Assembly (NCBI GenBank): GCA_028291515.1
Contig: JAQGHU010000088.1
Location: 62,001-126,000, forward strand
Direction: 5' to 3'
Source: Schlesneria sp.
GTDB taxonomy: Bacteria; Planctomycetota; Planctomycetia; Planctomycetales; Planctomycetaceae
DNA length: 64,000 nt
In this document: positions 8,875 to 17,493 of the stretch, piece after piece
How positions within the stretch are numbered: the first letter of the stretch is position 1
Layout of the letters: each line of letters begins with the position of its first letter
Notes under the pieces: generated by a model
Database searches by the model: none
What the model saw: the letters and a program-made list of their open reading frames with translations, nothing else
Told to the model about the DNA's origin: nothing
Position numbers and translations under genes: made by a program

Positions 8875-9183
8875 TCACGGACCCTTACGGGGCACTTTTT
8901 CAGCTTTTTTCAATGCCGTTCGAATAGCGTCCTCATCCATGACATTCTTTGCGCCAAGAGCCTCTTTCACGAGCATACCGTAGTCATTGAAAGTCGATTT
9001 CTTTTCTCCAGTATGACAGATGTAGCATGCGCCATTGCCTTCCTCGTTGGAATACATGTTCTTCCATACCTTGAGATACCGTGGAAGAGCCTCTGCTCTT
9101 CGAGCTTCCCCGACCAAAGTGATGGCGAAGAATCCGACGCTGCAGCCGATCCACGGTATGAACAATCGAAGCTTCTGGGGCAT
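8875..9183 (-). CDS. Small exported c-type cytochrome-like protein
   Basis: A 102-residue exported protein with one heme-c attachment site, CYICH (C53, C56, H57). Residues 1-31 form a signal peptide (LRLFIPWIGCSVGFFAITLVG, ending near EARRAEA). After the heme site come KKSTFNDYGMLVKEALG and a Lys-rich tail. The N-x-Y-G block after CxxCH resembles small planctomycete cytochrome-like proteins of unknown role. There is no obvious distal methionine ligand, so the redox role is uncertain. The gene is bracketed by two copies of the MITE-like repeat. Confidence 0.7.
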   Translation of the reverse strand: MPQKLRLFIPWIGCSVGFFAITLVGEARRAEALPRYLKVWKNMYSNEEGNGACYICHTGEKKSTFNDYGMLVKEALGAKNVMDEDAIRTALKKAEKVPRKGP

Positions 9184-9547
9184 GATTTGGCGGCTCCGCT
9201 ACCAAAGTGAAACGAAACAAACCCAGCTTATCGCCGTGGCCGTTCGGTTTCGATGGCAATCTCACGTCGCCGCCACAGTCCGCAGCTTTTCCAGTGTCCA
9301 GACCTCGCTGGGCAATCCAGCCTTCATTGCTGGCGGCGGGTGGCTGGGGTGGACCAACGGGAGCCCCCAGAAATTGCAGCGAGGTCCAATTGTTCGATCA
9401 ACGTCTGCATGCACAGCTTTTCCGGCATGAGCTGTTGAACCTTGGTCAGTAGAATTTCCGCAGACTGACTGAAGAGATCGCTCGCACTCCACATTCTCTG
9501 GGGGCTCCCGTAGGTCGACCCCAGCCACTCCCCGTGAGTCATCCGAC
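9184..9547. other. Intergenic region with repeat element
   Basis: A 364-base stretch between the cytochrome gene (its promoter side) and the AraC gene's stop. More than half is MITE-like copy B; I see nothing else supportable. Short open frames here simply run through the repeat. Confidence 0.6.
9338..9533. repeat. MITE-like inverted-repeat element, copy B
   Basis: A second copy, about 196 bases, in the same orientation as copy A. The left end (9338-9371) has GGTGGCTGGGGTGGACC, ACGGGAGCCCCCAGA and then AATTGCAGCGAG. The right end (9495-9532) has TCTGGGGGCTCCCGT, GGTCGACCCC and AGCCACTCCCC. The two ends are near-perfect reverse complements over about 30 bases. Internal blocks ATTGTTCGATCAAC, TTTTCCGGCATGAGCT and ATTTCCGCAGACT match copy A. 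It ends about 14 bases from the stop codon of the AraC gene and may supply its 3' hairpin. Confidence 0.78.
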
Positions 9548-10426
9548 CTAAGGTCCTCGCCCCGGGTATTCAGACGGCGACCAGCCCATCACTCGTTTGA
9601 ACGTCGTCGAAAATACGAAGGCGTTTTGATAGCCGACCTGATTGGCGATGACTTCAATTTTCGCGTTGCCTTGAATTAGCAACTCGGCGGCACGTCGCAT
9701 TCGCAGCCAGATCAGTTGCTGGCGAGGGCTGCGTCCCAGTTCGCGCTGGCAGAGTCGCTGCAGGTGCTTTTCGCTGAGGTGCACCATCTTTGCCATGCCC
9801 GTGATTGTCCAGGGCGAACCTGGCGCGGCCGAGACCTTTTCCCAGAGTTGCCACAACCGCGGATCATGACTCGCCGGCTCTGCAAAGCGCAGCACGTAGT
9901 GGTGAATTAAGTCGACCCAGCGATTGATTGCACCGGCAACGTTGCTGGTGCTGCATTCGTGATACAGGCCCAGGATCGACAGCCGCAGTGGCTCGGCGTC
10001 GTAGCGAGCGACAATCGGGGTCCGTGCTGTGGCGAGCGGTTTTTGGCCTGCTCGCTCCTGGTAGCGCACCCAGCAGAAATCCCAATGTCGATCCGGCGTC
10101 GCTTGAAAGGCTTGCAGCGTTCCGGGGGGTAGGAGGACCGCGTGACCGGGGCGACAGCGTGCCCAGCGGCCGTCGACCAGGACTCGCCCTTCGCCGCCAA
10201 AACAGGCCAAGAAGTAGCTGCCACCGAGTTTCGTTCGGACAATTTCGAACGGCGAAGGCATCTTCGCGACGGCCAGATGTCGGATTTGATGATGCATCAA
10301 GTTGGGGCAAACAGGCGCTTTTGCCAGCCACGCTCGCGAATCGTCGGCATCCGCCCGTATCATCGTCACATCAGCATTCGCTGGCCGAATGTCGGTTTCA
10401 GATAGGTTATGGTCGGATCGACTCAT
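9548..10426 (-). CDS. AraC-family transcriptional regulator
   Basis: A 292-residue regulator with an N-terminal cupin-like sensing domain (RPGHAVLLPPGTLQAFQATPDRHWDFCWVRY, roughly 90-120) and a C-terminal double helix-turn-helix of AraC type (about 195-290). The second helix-turn-helix has the signature IEVIANQVGYQNAFVFSTTFKRVMGWSPSEYP. The sensing domain probably binds a sugar or other small molecule. It is divergent from the cytochrome/DUF1501 pair with a 111-base shared control region, which suggests it regulates that pair; this is inference from position. Confidence 0.92.
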   Translation of the reverse strand: MSRSDHNLSETDIRPANADVTMIRADADDSRAWLAKAPVCPNLMHHQIRHLAVAKMPSPFEIVRTKLGGSYFLACFGGEGRVLVDGRWARCRPGHAVLLPPGTLQAFQATPDRHWDFCWVRYQERAGQKPLATARTPIVARYDAEPLRLSILGLYHECSTSNVAGAINRWVDLIHHYVLRFAEPASHDPRLWQLWEKVSAAPGSPWTITGMAKMVHLSEKHLQRLCQRELGRSPRQQLIWLRMRRAAELLIQGNAKIEVIANQVGYQNAFVFSTTFKRVMGWSPSEYPGRGP

Positions 10427-10537
10427 GGCGATGATTCACAAATTGCGTAGAATAGTCTGCTGTCGAGAGCCAGATCGCCAACCGCTTTCCGTTTGATTTT
10501 GACCAATCCAGCTCGTCCCCACCAGAGAACGACACTG

Positions 10538-13402
10538 ATGACCCGAGTTGCCAGTTGCCTGATCGCTGCTTTGATCATGCTACCGCACTGTTCGATGGCT
10601 CAGTCACCTGAACCGATCGATTTCGGCAGACAGATCCAGCCGATCCTGGCCAAACGCTGCTACGCCTGCCACGGCCCCGATAAAGCCGAGGGTGGACTGC
10701 GACTGAATCAGCGCGAGCTGGCCTTCGAAAAACTGGAATCCGGCAAGCAAGCGGTCATTGCCAAGGACATCGAGCATAGCGAACTGCTGCGTCGCATTCT
10801 CTCAAAGGATGAATCTGACCAGATGCCCCCCGAAGGGCCCCGTCTGGCTCAGACACAGATCGACCTGCTGTCGCGCTGGATCAGAGAGGGAGCGGAATGG
10901 AAAGAGCATTGGGCATTCATCCCGCCCGTGGTTCATCAGCCTCCGGCAGTTAAAGACACCAAATGGGTCGCGAACCCCATCGATGCGTTCATTCTCGCCA
11001 AGCTCGAGAAGAACGGATTGTCACCCGCGGCCCCTGCCGACAAGACTGCGCTCTTGCGTCGAGTCACCTATGACTTGATCGGATTGCCACCGACCCCTGC
11101 CGAGGTTGAAGAGTTTCTGGCGGACAAGTCACCTGATGCGTATGAAAAAGTGGTCGATCGTCTGCTGAAGAGTGATCGGTATGGCGAGCAGTGGGCGCGA
11201 CATTGGCTCGACGTTGTTCGTTACGCCGACACGAATAGTTTCGAACGTGACGGCCCCAAGCCGAATGCGTGGCGGTATCGCGACTACGTGATCCGCTCAT
11301 TCAATGCCGACAAACCCTATGACCAGTTTGTTCGCGAGCAACTGGCTGGCGATGAACTTCCCGAGACCGGATCTGACGGAATCATCGCCACCGGCTTCTA
11401 TCGACTCGGTCAATGGGATGATGAGCCGGCCGATCGACTGCTCGCGCTTTACGACGGATTCGACGACATTATCACGACCACCAGCCAGGGATTCCTCGCC
11501 CTGACGGTGAACTGTGCTCGCTGCCACGACCATAAAATCGATCCCATCACGCAGGCTGATTACTACAGCATGCTGTCATTCTTCCAGGGGATCACTCCCA
11601 ACGGAAATCCCAATCCGCAAGTCGAACGGGCAATCTTCGAAAGCGAAGAAGCGAAGGCCGCTTATGACGTCTCGCTGAAGCAACACCGTGAAAAACTCGA
11701 TCAGACGCAGGCTCGCATTTCGGCGATTGAAAAGACTTTCCGAGACAAGCTGTCGAACCAAGATCAAAACCTCGATCAGCCAGATATGGACGATCTGGAG
11801 TATCGCTTCTACCGCGACACATGGGAAAAGCTCCCCAATTTCGATGCGCTGAAAGCAGAAACTACCGCCAAAATGGAGCGGCCTTTTTTTGACATCTCGC
11901 TGGCCACACGTGAGTTCTCGTTCGGGTTTGTGTTCGTTGGAACGCTGAAGGTCCCTGCAGACGGCGAGTATACGTTCTTCGTCGATTCGGATGATGGATC
12001 GCGGCTGAGCGTCGATGGCAAAGAGATCATCCTGCACGATGGGATTCACGGAACTGGTACGCCGCAGTTGGCGAAGGTCAACCTGAAACAAGGGCGGCTG
12101 CCGATTCGCGTCGACTACTTCCAAGGGCCAGGCGGGGCGAAAGAACTGATCATCAAATGGTCGGGGCCCGGTTTCGAACAACGCTATTTGTCGGCCATGA
12201 CGGAAGAGGGTGTGAAGCTGGCTGATCGACGCGGCAAACGCCGAGACTTCGTGGCTCTGATGAAAAGCCAGGGGCCAACAATTCTGGGGGCTGATCGCCA
12301 CAAGGAATACACGGCTCTCACCAGCGAATTGGAAGAACTGAAGAAGGTCAAGCCGGCAGCCAGCTATGCCTTGTGCGTGACGGAAACAGGACCGACTCCC
12401 GCCGATACGTTCATCCTGAAGCGAGGGAATCCGCAGGCGCAAGGGGATAAGATCGTTCCGACCTACCTCTCGCCTCTCGGTGGCGGCAAGGCGACGATTC
12501 CGTCTGTCGGACCCAATAGCTCGGGGCGAAGACTGGCCCTGGCGAACTGGATTGTGTCTCCGGAAAACCGACTCACATCACGAGTGATGGCCAACCGCAT
12601 CTGGCAGCATCACTTTGGACGAGGGATCGTGCGGTCGCCGAATAACTTTGGCCTGCTGGGCGACAATCCAACTCACCCCGAACTGCTCGACTGGCTGGCG
12701 AATGCCTTCGCCCAGGGGGGCTGGCAAATGAAGCCACTGCACAAGCTGATTCTGATGTCGAACACATACCGCATGTCGTCGCAGGCCAATGCGACTGCTC
12801 ACACTAAGGATCCGCTGAACAATTTGTTCTGGCGATACGATATGCGCCGACTGAGCGCTGAAGAGGTTCGTGATTCTGTTCTAGCGGTCGATGGGCGATT
12901 GAATCCCGCGATGTACGGCCCGGGGATCTTTCCTGATATCTCGGACGAAGTGAAGGCAGGACAGTCGGTGCCGGGCTCCGGATGGGGCAAGTCCACGCCT
13001 GAAGAGCAGGCGCGTCGCAGCGTTTATGTTCATGTGAAACGATCGATGGTATTGCCGATCCTGTCGGATTTCGACTTCGCCGATACCGATAGCAGTTGTG
13101 CCGCACGCTTCGTGACGACGCAGCCGACGCAGGCCCTGGCGATGCTCAACGGCAAGTTCCTGAATGATCAAGCGTCCGAATTTGCCAAGCGACTTCGGAA
13201 GGAAGCGGGCGACGACTTGCGTCGCCAAGTCAGCTTGGGATACCGATTGGCTCTCTGCCATGAGCCCGATGCGAAACTGGTGGATCGTGGTCTGACGCTG
13301 ATCGATACGCTGCAGAAGAAGCATGGCAAATCGGCAGATCAGGCCTTGGACCAGTTCTGCCTGATGGTCCTGAATCTGAATGAGTTTATGTACCTGGACT
13401 GA
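10538..13402 (+). CDS. Planctomycete cytochrome protein (PSCyt1–DUF1549–PA14–DUF1553)
   Basis: A 954-residue exported multidomain protein. Signal peptide 1-21; PSCyt1 heme-c domain with CYACHGPDKAEGGLRL (C41, C44, H45); PSCyt2/DUF1549 with WARHWLDVVRYADTNSFERDG and a second CxxCH (CARCHDHKIDPI); a PA14-like insertion (about 465-560, FVFVGTLKVPADGEYTFFVD, SDDGSRLSVDG), likely carbohydrate binding; and C-terminal PSD1/DUF1553 (RLALANWIVSPENRLTSRVM, IWQHHFGRGIV, NTYRMSSQ). The family is expanded in planctomycetes and linked by context to polysaccharide breakdown, but its reaction is unproven. The ATG at 10538 gives the signal peptide; a TTG at 10493 is less likely. The DUF1501 gene follows. Confidence 0.93.
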   Translation: MTRVASCLIAALIMLPHCSMAQSPEPIDFGRQIQPILAKRCYACHGPDKAEGGLRLNQRELAFEKLESGKQAVIAKDIEHSELLRRILSKDESDQMPPEGPRLAQTQIDLLSRWIREGAEWKEHWAFIPPVVHQPPAVKDTKWVANPIDAFILAKLEKNGLSPAAPADKTALLRRVTYDLIGLPPTPAEVEEFLADKSPDAYEKVVDRLLKSDRYGEQWARHWLDVVRYADTNSFERDGPKPNAWRYRDYVIRSFNADKPYDQFVREQLAGDELPETGSDGIIATGFYRLGQWDDEPADRLLALYDGFDDIITTTSQGFLALTVNCARCHDHKIDPITQADYYSMLSFFQGITPNGNPNPQVERAIFESEEAKAAYDVSLKQHREKLDQTQARISAIEKTFRDKLSNQDQNLDQPDMDDLEYRFYRDTWEKLPNFDALKAETTAKMERPFFDISLATREFSFGFVFVGTLKVPADGEYTFFVDSDDGSRLSVDGKEIILHDGIHGTGTPQLAKVNLKQGRLPIRVDYFQGPGGAKELIIKWSGPGFEQRYLSAMTEEGVKLADRRGKRRDFVALMKSQGPTILGADRHKEYTALTSELEELKKVKPAASYALCVTETGPTPADTFILKRGNPQAQGDKIVPTYLSPLGGGKATIPSVGPNSSGRRLALANWIVSPENRLTSRVMANRIWQHHFGRGIVRSPNNFGLLGDNPTHPELLDWLANAFAQGGWQMKPLHKLILMSNTYRMSSQANATAHTKDPLNNLFWRYDMRRLSAEEVRDSVLAVDGRLNPAMYGPGIFPDISDEVKAGQSVPGSGWGKSTPEEQARRSVYVHVKRSMVLPILSDFDFADTDSSCAARFVTTQPTQALAMLNGKFLNDQASEFAKRLRKEAGDDLRRQVSLGYRLALCHEPDAKLVDRGLTLIDTLQKKHGKSADQALDQFCLMVLNLNEFMYLD

Positions 13403-13466
13403 TTCCCGATCGGCCGGTTCGTCCATTCGAATCAAAGCGATAGAGTAAGCTCTGGAGATACAGATA

Positions 13467-14921
13467 ATGACACCATCCAATTTCTGTGGTCGCACTCGAC
13501 GTGAGTTTTTGTGGCAGGCGGGCGGCGGTTTTGCCGGAACCGCCCTCGCCGGAATGCTGCAGCAGGACGGCTTTTTCAATTCCGCAGCGCGCGGTGCCGA
13601 AGGGCCTGCCCACCAGAATCCGCTGGCTGCGAAGGAACCGCACTTCATCCCCAAAGCGAAACGCGTCATTTTTCTGTTCATGTATGGCGGACCAAGTCAT
13701 ATCGATACGTTCGACTACAAGCCCGCCATGAAAGGGCGAGATAACCAGTCAGTCGACGTGAAGACCTTTGGTCGCGGTGGCCATAAGAATCAGGGACGAA
13801 TTGTCGAACCACGTTGGAACTTCAAGCAGTACGGCGAATGCGGACACTGGGTCAGCGATTTGTTCCCTCATGTCGCCACGTGCGTCGATGACATCGCGTT
13901 CCTGCACTCGATGACTGCGGATTCGCCGATTCACGGTTCCGCGATGTTGATGATGAACTCGGGCAAGATCCTGTCGGGCAGTCCGTGCCTGGGTTCGTGG
14001 GTCAACTATGGACTGGGCAGCGTCAACGAAAACCTGCCCGGCTTCGTGGTGATGCTGGATCCGACCGGTGGTCCCATCAGCGGGGCAAAGAACTGGTCGA
14101 GCGGCTATATGCCCGCCACCTACCAGGGAACGATCCTGCGTTCCAAAGGGGCACCGATCATTGATCTCAGCACCCCGGAAGGAACCAGCCGTGCGATGCA
14201 GCGCGAACTGCTCGACACCTTGCGAGACACCAACGCCGATCACCTGGCGAGTCGAGCGGACAACACGGATCTGGCGGCCCGTATCAACAGCTATGAGCTC
14301 GCGTTCAAGATGCAGCAACACGCCCCTGAAGCGGTGGACCTGTCGACCGAAACCGAAGCGACTCAGAAGATGTACGGATTGGACAACCCACGCACGCTCG
14401 ACTTTGGCAAGCGGTGTCTGCTCGCACGACGATTGGTTGAACGAGGCGTCCGTTTCGTTCAACTCTACTCGGGCGGCAACCACAATGACGCAAATTGGGA
14501 TGCGCATGGTGACTTGGAGAAGAACCACAATTTCCACGCGGGCAATACAGACCAACCGATTGCGGCTCTGCTCAAAGACCTGAAGCAACGCGACATGTTG
14601 AAAGATACGTTGGTCGTGTGGGGTGGTGAATTCGGTCGACAACCCACCGCCGAATACGCGGCTGGAACCGGTCGCGACCACAATGCGTACGGGTTCACGA
14701 TGTGGATGGCGGGCGGCGGTGTGAAGGGGGGGACCAGCGTCGGAACGACCGACGAACTTGGTTCGGTCGCGGTCGATTCACCGTTCCACGTGAAGTATCT
14801 GCACGCCACCGTGCTGCATCAGATGGGCTTGGATCCGAACAAGCTTTCCTACTTCCACGGCGGGTTGGATCAGAAGTTGGTGGGAGTCGAGCACGTGGCA
14901 CCGATCCGCGAAATCATCTAA
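13467..14921 (+). CDS. DUF1501 protein, Tat-exported
   Basis: A 484-residue protein of the DUF1501 family, distantly related to sulfatases/alkaline phosphatases. The N-terminus has a Tat signal (RTRREFLWQAGGGFAGTALAGML, twin arginines 11-12). Domain blocks include RVIFLFMYGGPSHIDTFDYKP, FPHVATCVDDIAFLHSMTAD, WDAHGDLEKNH and VVWGGEFGRQPTAEY, which supply the aspartate/histidine residues expected of the fold. It lies 64 bases after the PSCyt/DUF1549/DUF1553 gene, the standard planctomycete pairing, so the two are probably co-transcribed and act together in the periplasm. The substrate is unknown. Confidence 0.93.
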   Translation: MTPSNFCGRTRREFLWQAGGGFAGTALAGMLQQDGFFNSAARGAEGPAHQNPLAAKEPHFIPKAKRVIFLFMYGGPSHIDTFDYKPAMKGRDNQSVDVKTFGRGGHKNQGRIVEPRWNFKQYGECGHWVSDLFPHVATCVDDIAFLHSMTADSPIHGSAMLMMNSGKILSGSPCLGSWVNYGLGSVNENLPGFVVMLDPTGGPISGAKNWSSGYMPATYQGTILRSKGAPIIDLSTPEGTSRAMQRELLDTLRDTNADHLASRADNTDLAARINSYELAFKMQQHAPEAVDLSTETEATQKMYGLDNPRTLDFGKRCLLARRLVERGVRFVQLYSGGNHNDANWDAHGDLEKNHNFHAGNTDQPIAALLKDLKQRDMLKDTLVVWGGEFGRQPTAEYAAGTGRDHNAYGFTMWMAGGGVKGGTSVGTTDELGSVAVDSPFHVKYLHATVLHQMGLDPNKLSYFHGGLDQKLVGVEHVAPIREII

Positions 14922-15021
14922 CGAATCGCATCGTGTAGCTGGTCGCCATCACCGATCAGTGGGTATCCGCAATCTCGGCAAGTTTGCTGATATATGCGAG
15001 ATTCAACACATCTTTTAGTAG

Positions 15022-15049
15022 TTGACATTTCATGCAGGCGCAGTAAACA
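15022..15049 (+). promoter_or_regulatory. Possible sigma-70-like promoter of the Rhs–PLA2 cassette
   Basis: TTGACA at 15022-15027 is a perfect -35 hexamer. With a 16-base spacer TAAACA (15044-15049) is a weak -10 match. Transcription would start about 30 bases before the ATG at 15082, which has GGAGAG at 15072-15077. Planctomycete promoter rules are poorly known, so this is tentative. Confidence 0.3.
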
Positions 15050-15081
15050 GGAGCAAAACTGTTGTATATTTGGAGAGTGTG

Positions 15082-16479
15082 ATGACCACGATCCAATGCC
15101 AGCGAAAGACGCTGGAAGAATTGCTGGAATCCATTACGCTTGGGGAATTGCCAGCCGTGACGGACGACATTGCCGAACGAAACTTGCTTTGTGCTACGGG
15201 GTTACCCGGCAGTCAATCGCTTGATATAGATGCGGCACTGGCACGAATCGATGAAATGGCCTATCGGGTCAATGCGGAAATCCGCCGGAATTATCACCGT
15301 TTTGTGGCTAATCCAGCCGAAGGTGACAACTCCCAGGCGAAATACTGCGTCTTGATGATGGTGACGGTTCTCCAACAAGATTTTGGAGTCCAGTATAACC
15401 CAGATCGTATCCGGACACCCGATTTCCGAGACGCAGGCGACCTCTTTATCCACGGCATGCTTAGCGGCAACGGAGGAACCTGCGCGTCGATGCCGGTGTT
15501 ATATACGGCCGTCGGAAGACGACTCGGCTGGCCGATGAAGCTGTCCAGCACGCTCAGCCATTTCTTCTGCCGTTGGGACGATCCAAACGGGAGACATCTG
15601 TTCGGGAAAGAACGCTTCAATCTGGAAGGAAGCGGACAAGGCGCGCATTTGGTCTCTGATGACTACTATCGAACATGGCCGCGACCGATCTCGGACGAAC
15701 TGATTGAGGGCTTGGGCTATTTAAAATCGCTGACTCCTGCAGAAGAAACTGCGGCGTTTCTCGCATTGCGAGGACATTGTCTCGAAGACAATGGGAGAAT
15801 TGCAAAGGCATGTGATGCCTACTTTGCGTCATCGCGTCTAGCACCTACTGATCGGATCTATAAGACTTTTTGGGAGTGTGCTGATCTACTCCGCGAACGG
15901 CTTATCGAACGGCAAACATTGTTGGACTACTTCGGCCCGGATGTACCATTGCCATTTGGATACTTTCCGCGGCACGTGTTGCGTCAGATGGCTGCCGATA
16001 TGGCGTTTGCGGAATGCGAATATTTCAACCTGACGCAGCGGTTAGAGCGAGAGCAATTTGAGGCACGATTCCGAACACAAGTGCATGGGGGGATATCAAA
16101 TCGACGGCTTGTTTCTCAACAAAACGCCGGAAAGTCATCAGAAAGTCCGTATCTGCCGTCTTCGCTTCCCCATTCGCAGTTGCACGCGGGATTCGATGCA
16201 ACAGGCTTACCGATTCCGCCCGGAATTGCCGGACTGTCGTCTTACAGTCCCGATCTTATGGGTATCAATTCCGTATTTCCAACGGCAAATGGCCCTGGCA
16301 ATGATTCATTGCCTGCCAAAGTGCTACGAACAATTGACCCGCAATGCTTTGCGATGCGCAGACAAGAAGCGGTTGCGATCGCCAAGTCCTTACCAAAGGA
16401 CGTAGCTATCAGGCAACCCCGCCGACGGTTACTCACGCCTCCGAATCAATCGCGACCAATACAATCTCAGGAGATCTGA
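15082..16479 (+). CDS. Transglutaminase-like protein, first gene of Rhs–PLA2 cassette
   Basis: A 465-residue cytoplasmic-looking protein with a transglutaminase-like core. GNGGTCASMPVLYTAVGRRLGW (about 129-150) provides the probable nucleophile C134; STLSHFFCRWDDP provides H160 and D166/D167, completing a Cys-His-Asp triad. Residues 230-340 are helical and may be TPR-like. The last 110 residues are low-complexity, Pro/Ser/Arg-rich and not domain-like. No signal peptide. It could cross-link, deamidate or process a protein partner. Its stop is two bases before the ATG of the Rhs–PLA2 gene, implying translational coupling. The region looks more AT-rich than its neighbours. Confidence 0.72.
   Translation: MTTIQCQRKTLEELLESITLGELPAVTDDIAERNLLCATGLPGSQSLDIDAALARIDEMAYRVNAEIRRNYHRFVANPAEGDNSQAKYCVLMMVTVLQQDFGVQYNPDRIRTPDFRDAGDLFIHGMLSGNGGTCASMPVLYTAVGRRLGWPMKLSSTLSHFFCRWDDPNGRHLFGKERFNLEGSGQGAHLVSDDYYRTWPRPISDELIEGLGYLKSLTPAEETAAFLALRGHCLEDNGRIAKACDAYFASSRLAPTDRIYKTFWECADLLRERLIERQTLLDYFGPDVPLPFGYFPRHVLRQMAADMAFAECEYFNLTQRLEREQFEARFRTQVHGGISNRRLVSQQNAGKSSESPYLPSSLPHSQLHAGFDATGLPIPPGIAGLSSYSPDLMGINSVFPTANGPGNDSLPAKVLRTIDPQCFAMRRQEAVAIAKSLPKDVAIRQPRRRLLTPPNQSRPIQSQEI
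16469..16473 (+). promoter_or_regulatory. Ribosome binding site of the Rhs–PLA2 gene
   Basis: AGGAG sits eight bases before the ATG at 16482, inside the last codons of the transglutaminase-like gene. It decides the start of the Rhs–PLA2 gene and shows that the Rhs fragment is a translated small gene rather than the tail of a longer frame. Confidence 0.7.
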
Positions 16480-16481
16480 CA

Positions 16482-17054
16482 ATGTACTCGTCGACCACCG
16501 GAACATTTCTGCAACGCGATCCCTTGGGACAAAGTGAAAATGGCATACTCGAGTATTCGCACGGTGCGATCACAGAAATGATGCAAATCAAAAATGACCG
16601 ACGCCAGTCTCGTGCTGTCGCATCCGAGTTTCCTTTTCAACAGGCGACGCGAAGTAATGCTCCCTCAATCGAAGAGATCGATGTCGGCGAAAAGCAGAAC
16701 CTATATGCATACGTCGTGAACAACCCTGTCAATTTCGTCGACCCTTACGGGCTATATGCCACTCCCGGCTACGGTCATTTTTGTGGACCTCGAAGCGGAC
16801 AAGAATGGGATGGAAAGACTCCATTAGATTGTCTCGACACTGCTTGCCTATGGCACGATGAGTGCGTGGGGACACTGGATTCAATCTATCCCGGTAAACT
16901 TACGTACTGCGACCAGATGCTCAGCATCAAGGCATACTACTGCCTGATCTTTGGATGCGACACAGCCGCTTGTCGCACGGCAGCAACGATCATTGGCATC
17001 TGGATGGCAGTGCCTGGCGGGGGCACATGCCCGATTGGACCATCTTTCAAATGA
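16482..17054 (+). CDS. Rhs-core fragment fused to phospholipase A2-like domain
   Basis: A 190-residue protein. Residues 1-16 (TTGTFLQRDPLG) and 73-91 (NLYAYVVNNPVNFVDPYGL) are the Rhs-repeat-associated core signatures that end Rhs/YD proteins just before a variable toxin. What follows (97-165) matches the phospholipase A2 pattern: calcium loop YGHFCG (97-102), catalytic DCLDTACLWHDEC with H125-D126, and a later CDQMLSIKAYYC supplying another aspartate and cysteines. Such enzymes cleave the sn-2 ester of phospholipids. No signal peptide and none of the long N-terminal Rhs shell are present. A small membrane gene overlaps its stop by ATGA. Toxin role is inferred. Confidence 0.78.
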   Translation: MYSSTTGTFLQRDPLGQSENGILEYSHGAITEMMQIKNDRRQSRAVASEFPFQQATRSNAPSIEEIDVGEKQNLYAYVVNNPVNFVDPYGLYATPGYGHFCGPRSGQEWDGKTPLDCLDTACLWHDECVGTLDSIYPGKLTYCDQMLSIKAYYCLIFGCDTAACRTAATIIGIWMAVPGGGTCPIGPSFK

Positions 17055-17326
17055 GGAGTATCGACTTGGCGACGTACGGCCACCGGAAAATCGGACTCGT
17101 CATTGCGATGGGCAGCCTCAATCTGTTTCTGTTCTGCGCTGCCACCGTGATGGCTATTCCAGTGTGGATCATCTGTATGGCTTCCGCAGCGGGTGCGGTA
17201 ATTGGAATCGTGGCCAAAAGCTCTGGGGGTGATGCGACTATTCGTGCGATGGCAGGCAGTGCAATAGCCATTTTCAGTGTTTTCGGCCTTATGTTGTCGA
17301 TCTTTGGCCGCTTGATCGGACCGTGA
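17051..17326 (+). CDS. Small three-helix membrane protein, candidate immunity protein
   Basis: A 91-residue protein with three predicted membrane segments at about 13-34, 36-55 and 65-88, a short basic N-terminus and little else. Its ATG overlaps the TGA of the Rhs–PLA2 gene in an ATGA arrangement, so it is probably translated in step with that gene. A small membrane protein coupled to a membrane-attacking phospholipase is the expected layout for an immunity partner, but this is inference: I recognise no family. It might instead be an unrelated membrane protein or a carrier for the effector. Confidence 0.62.
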   Translation: MRSIDLATYGHRKIGLVIAMGSLNLFLFCAATVMAIPVWIICMASAAGAVIGIVAKSSGGDATIRAMAGSAIAIFSVFGLMLSIFGRLIGP

Positions 17327-17493
17327 GTAGGTTGTGCAGAGTATCGATGCATCGATCGCTTACCGAAGTTCATCAAGGACGCAGGCGGGGTGGCAATGTT
17401 CTACTGTCTCGCGATGGGATGGCGTTGAGCAGGCAAATCGGAAAAATCGAAATGAGTGGGCCAGGTGCTGCCGCTTTAGAATCGTGAAGGCGG

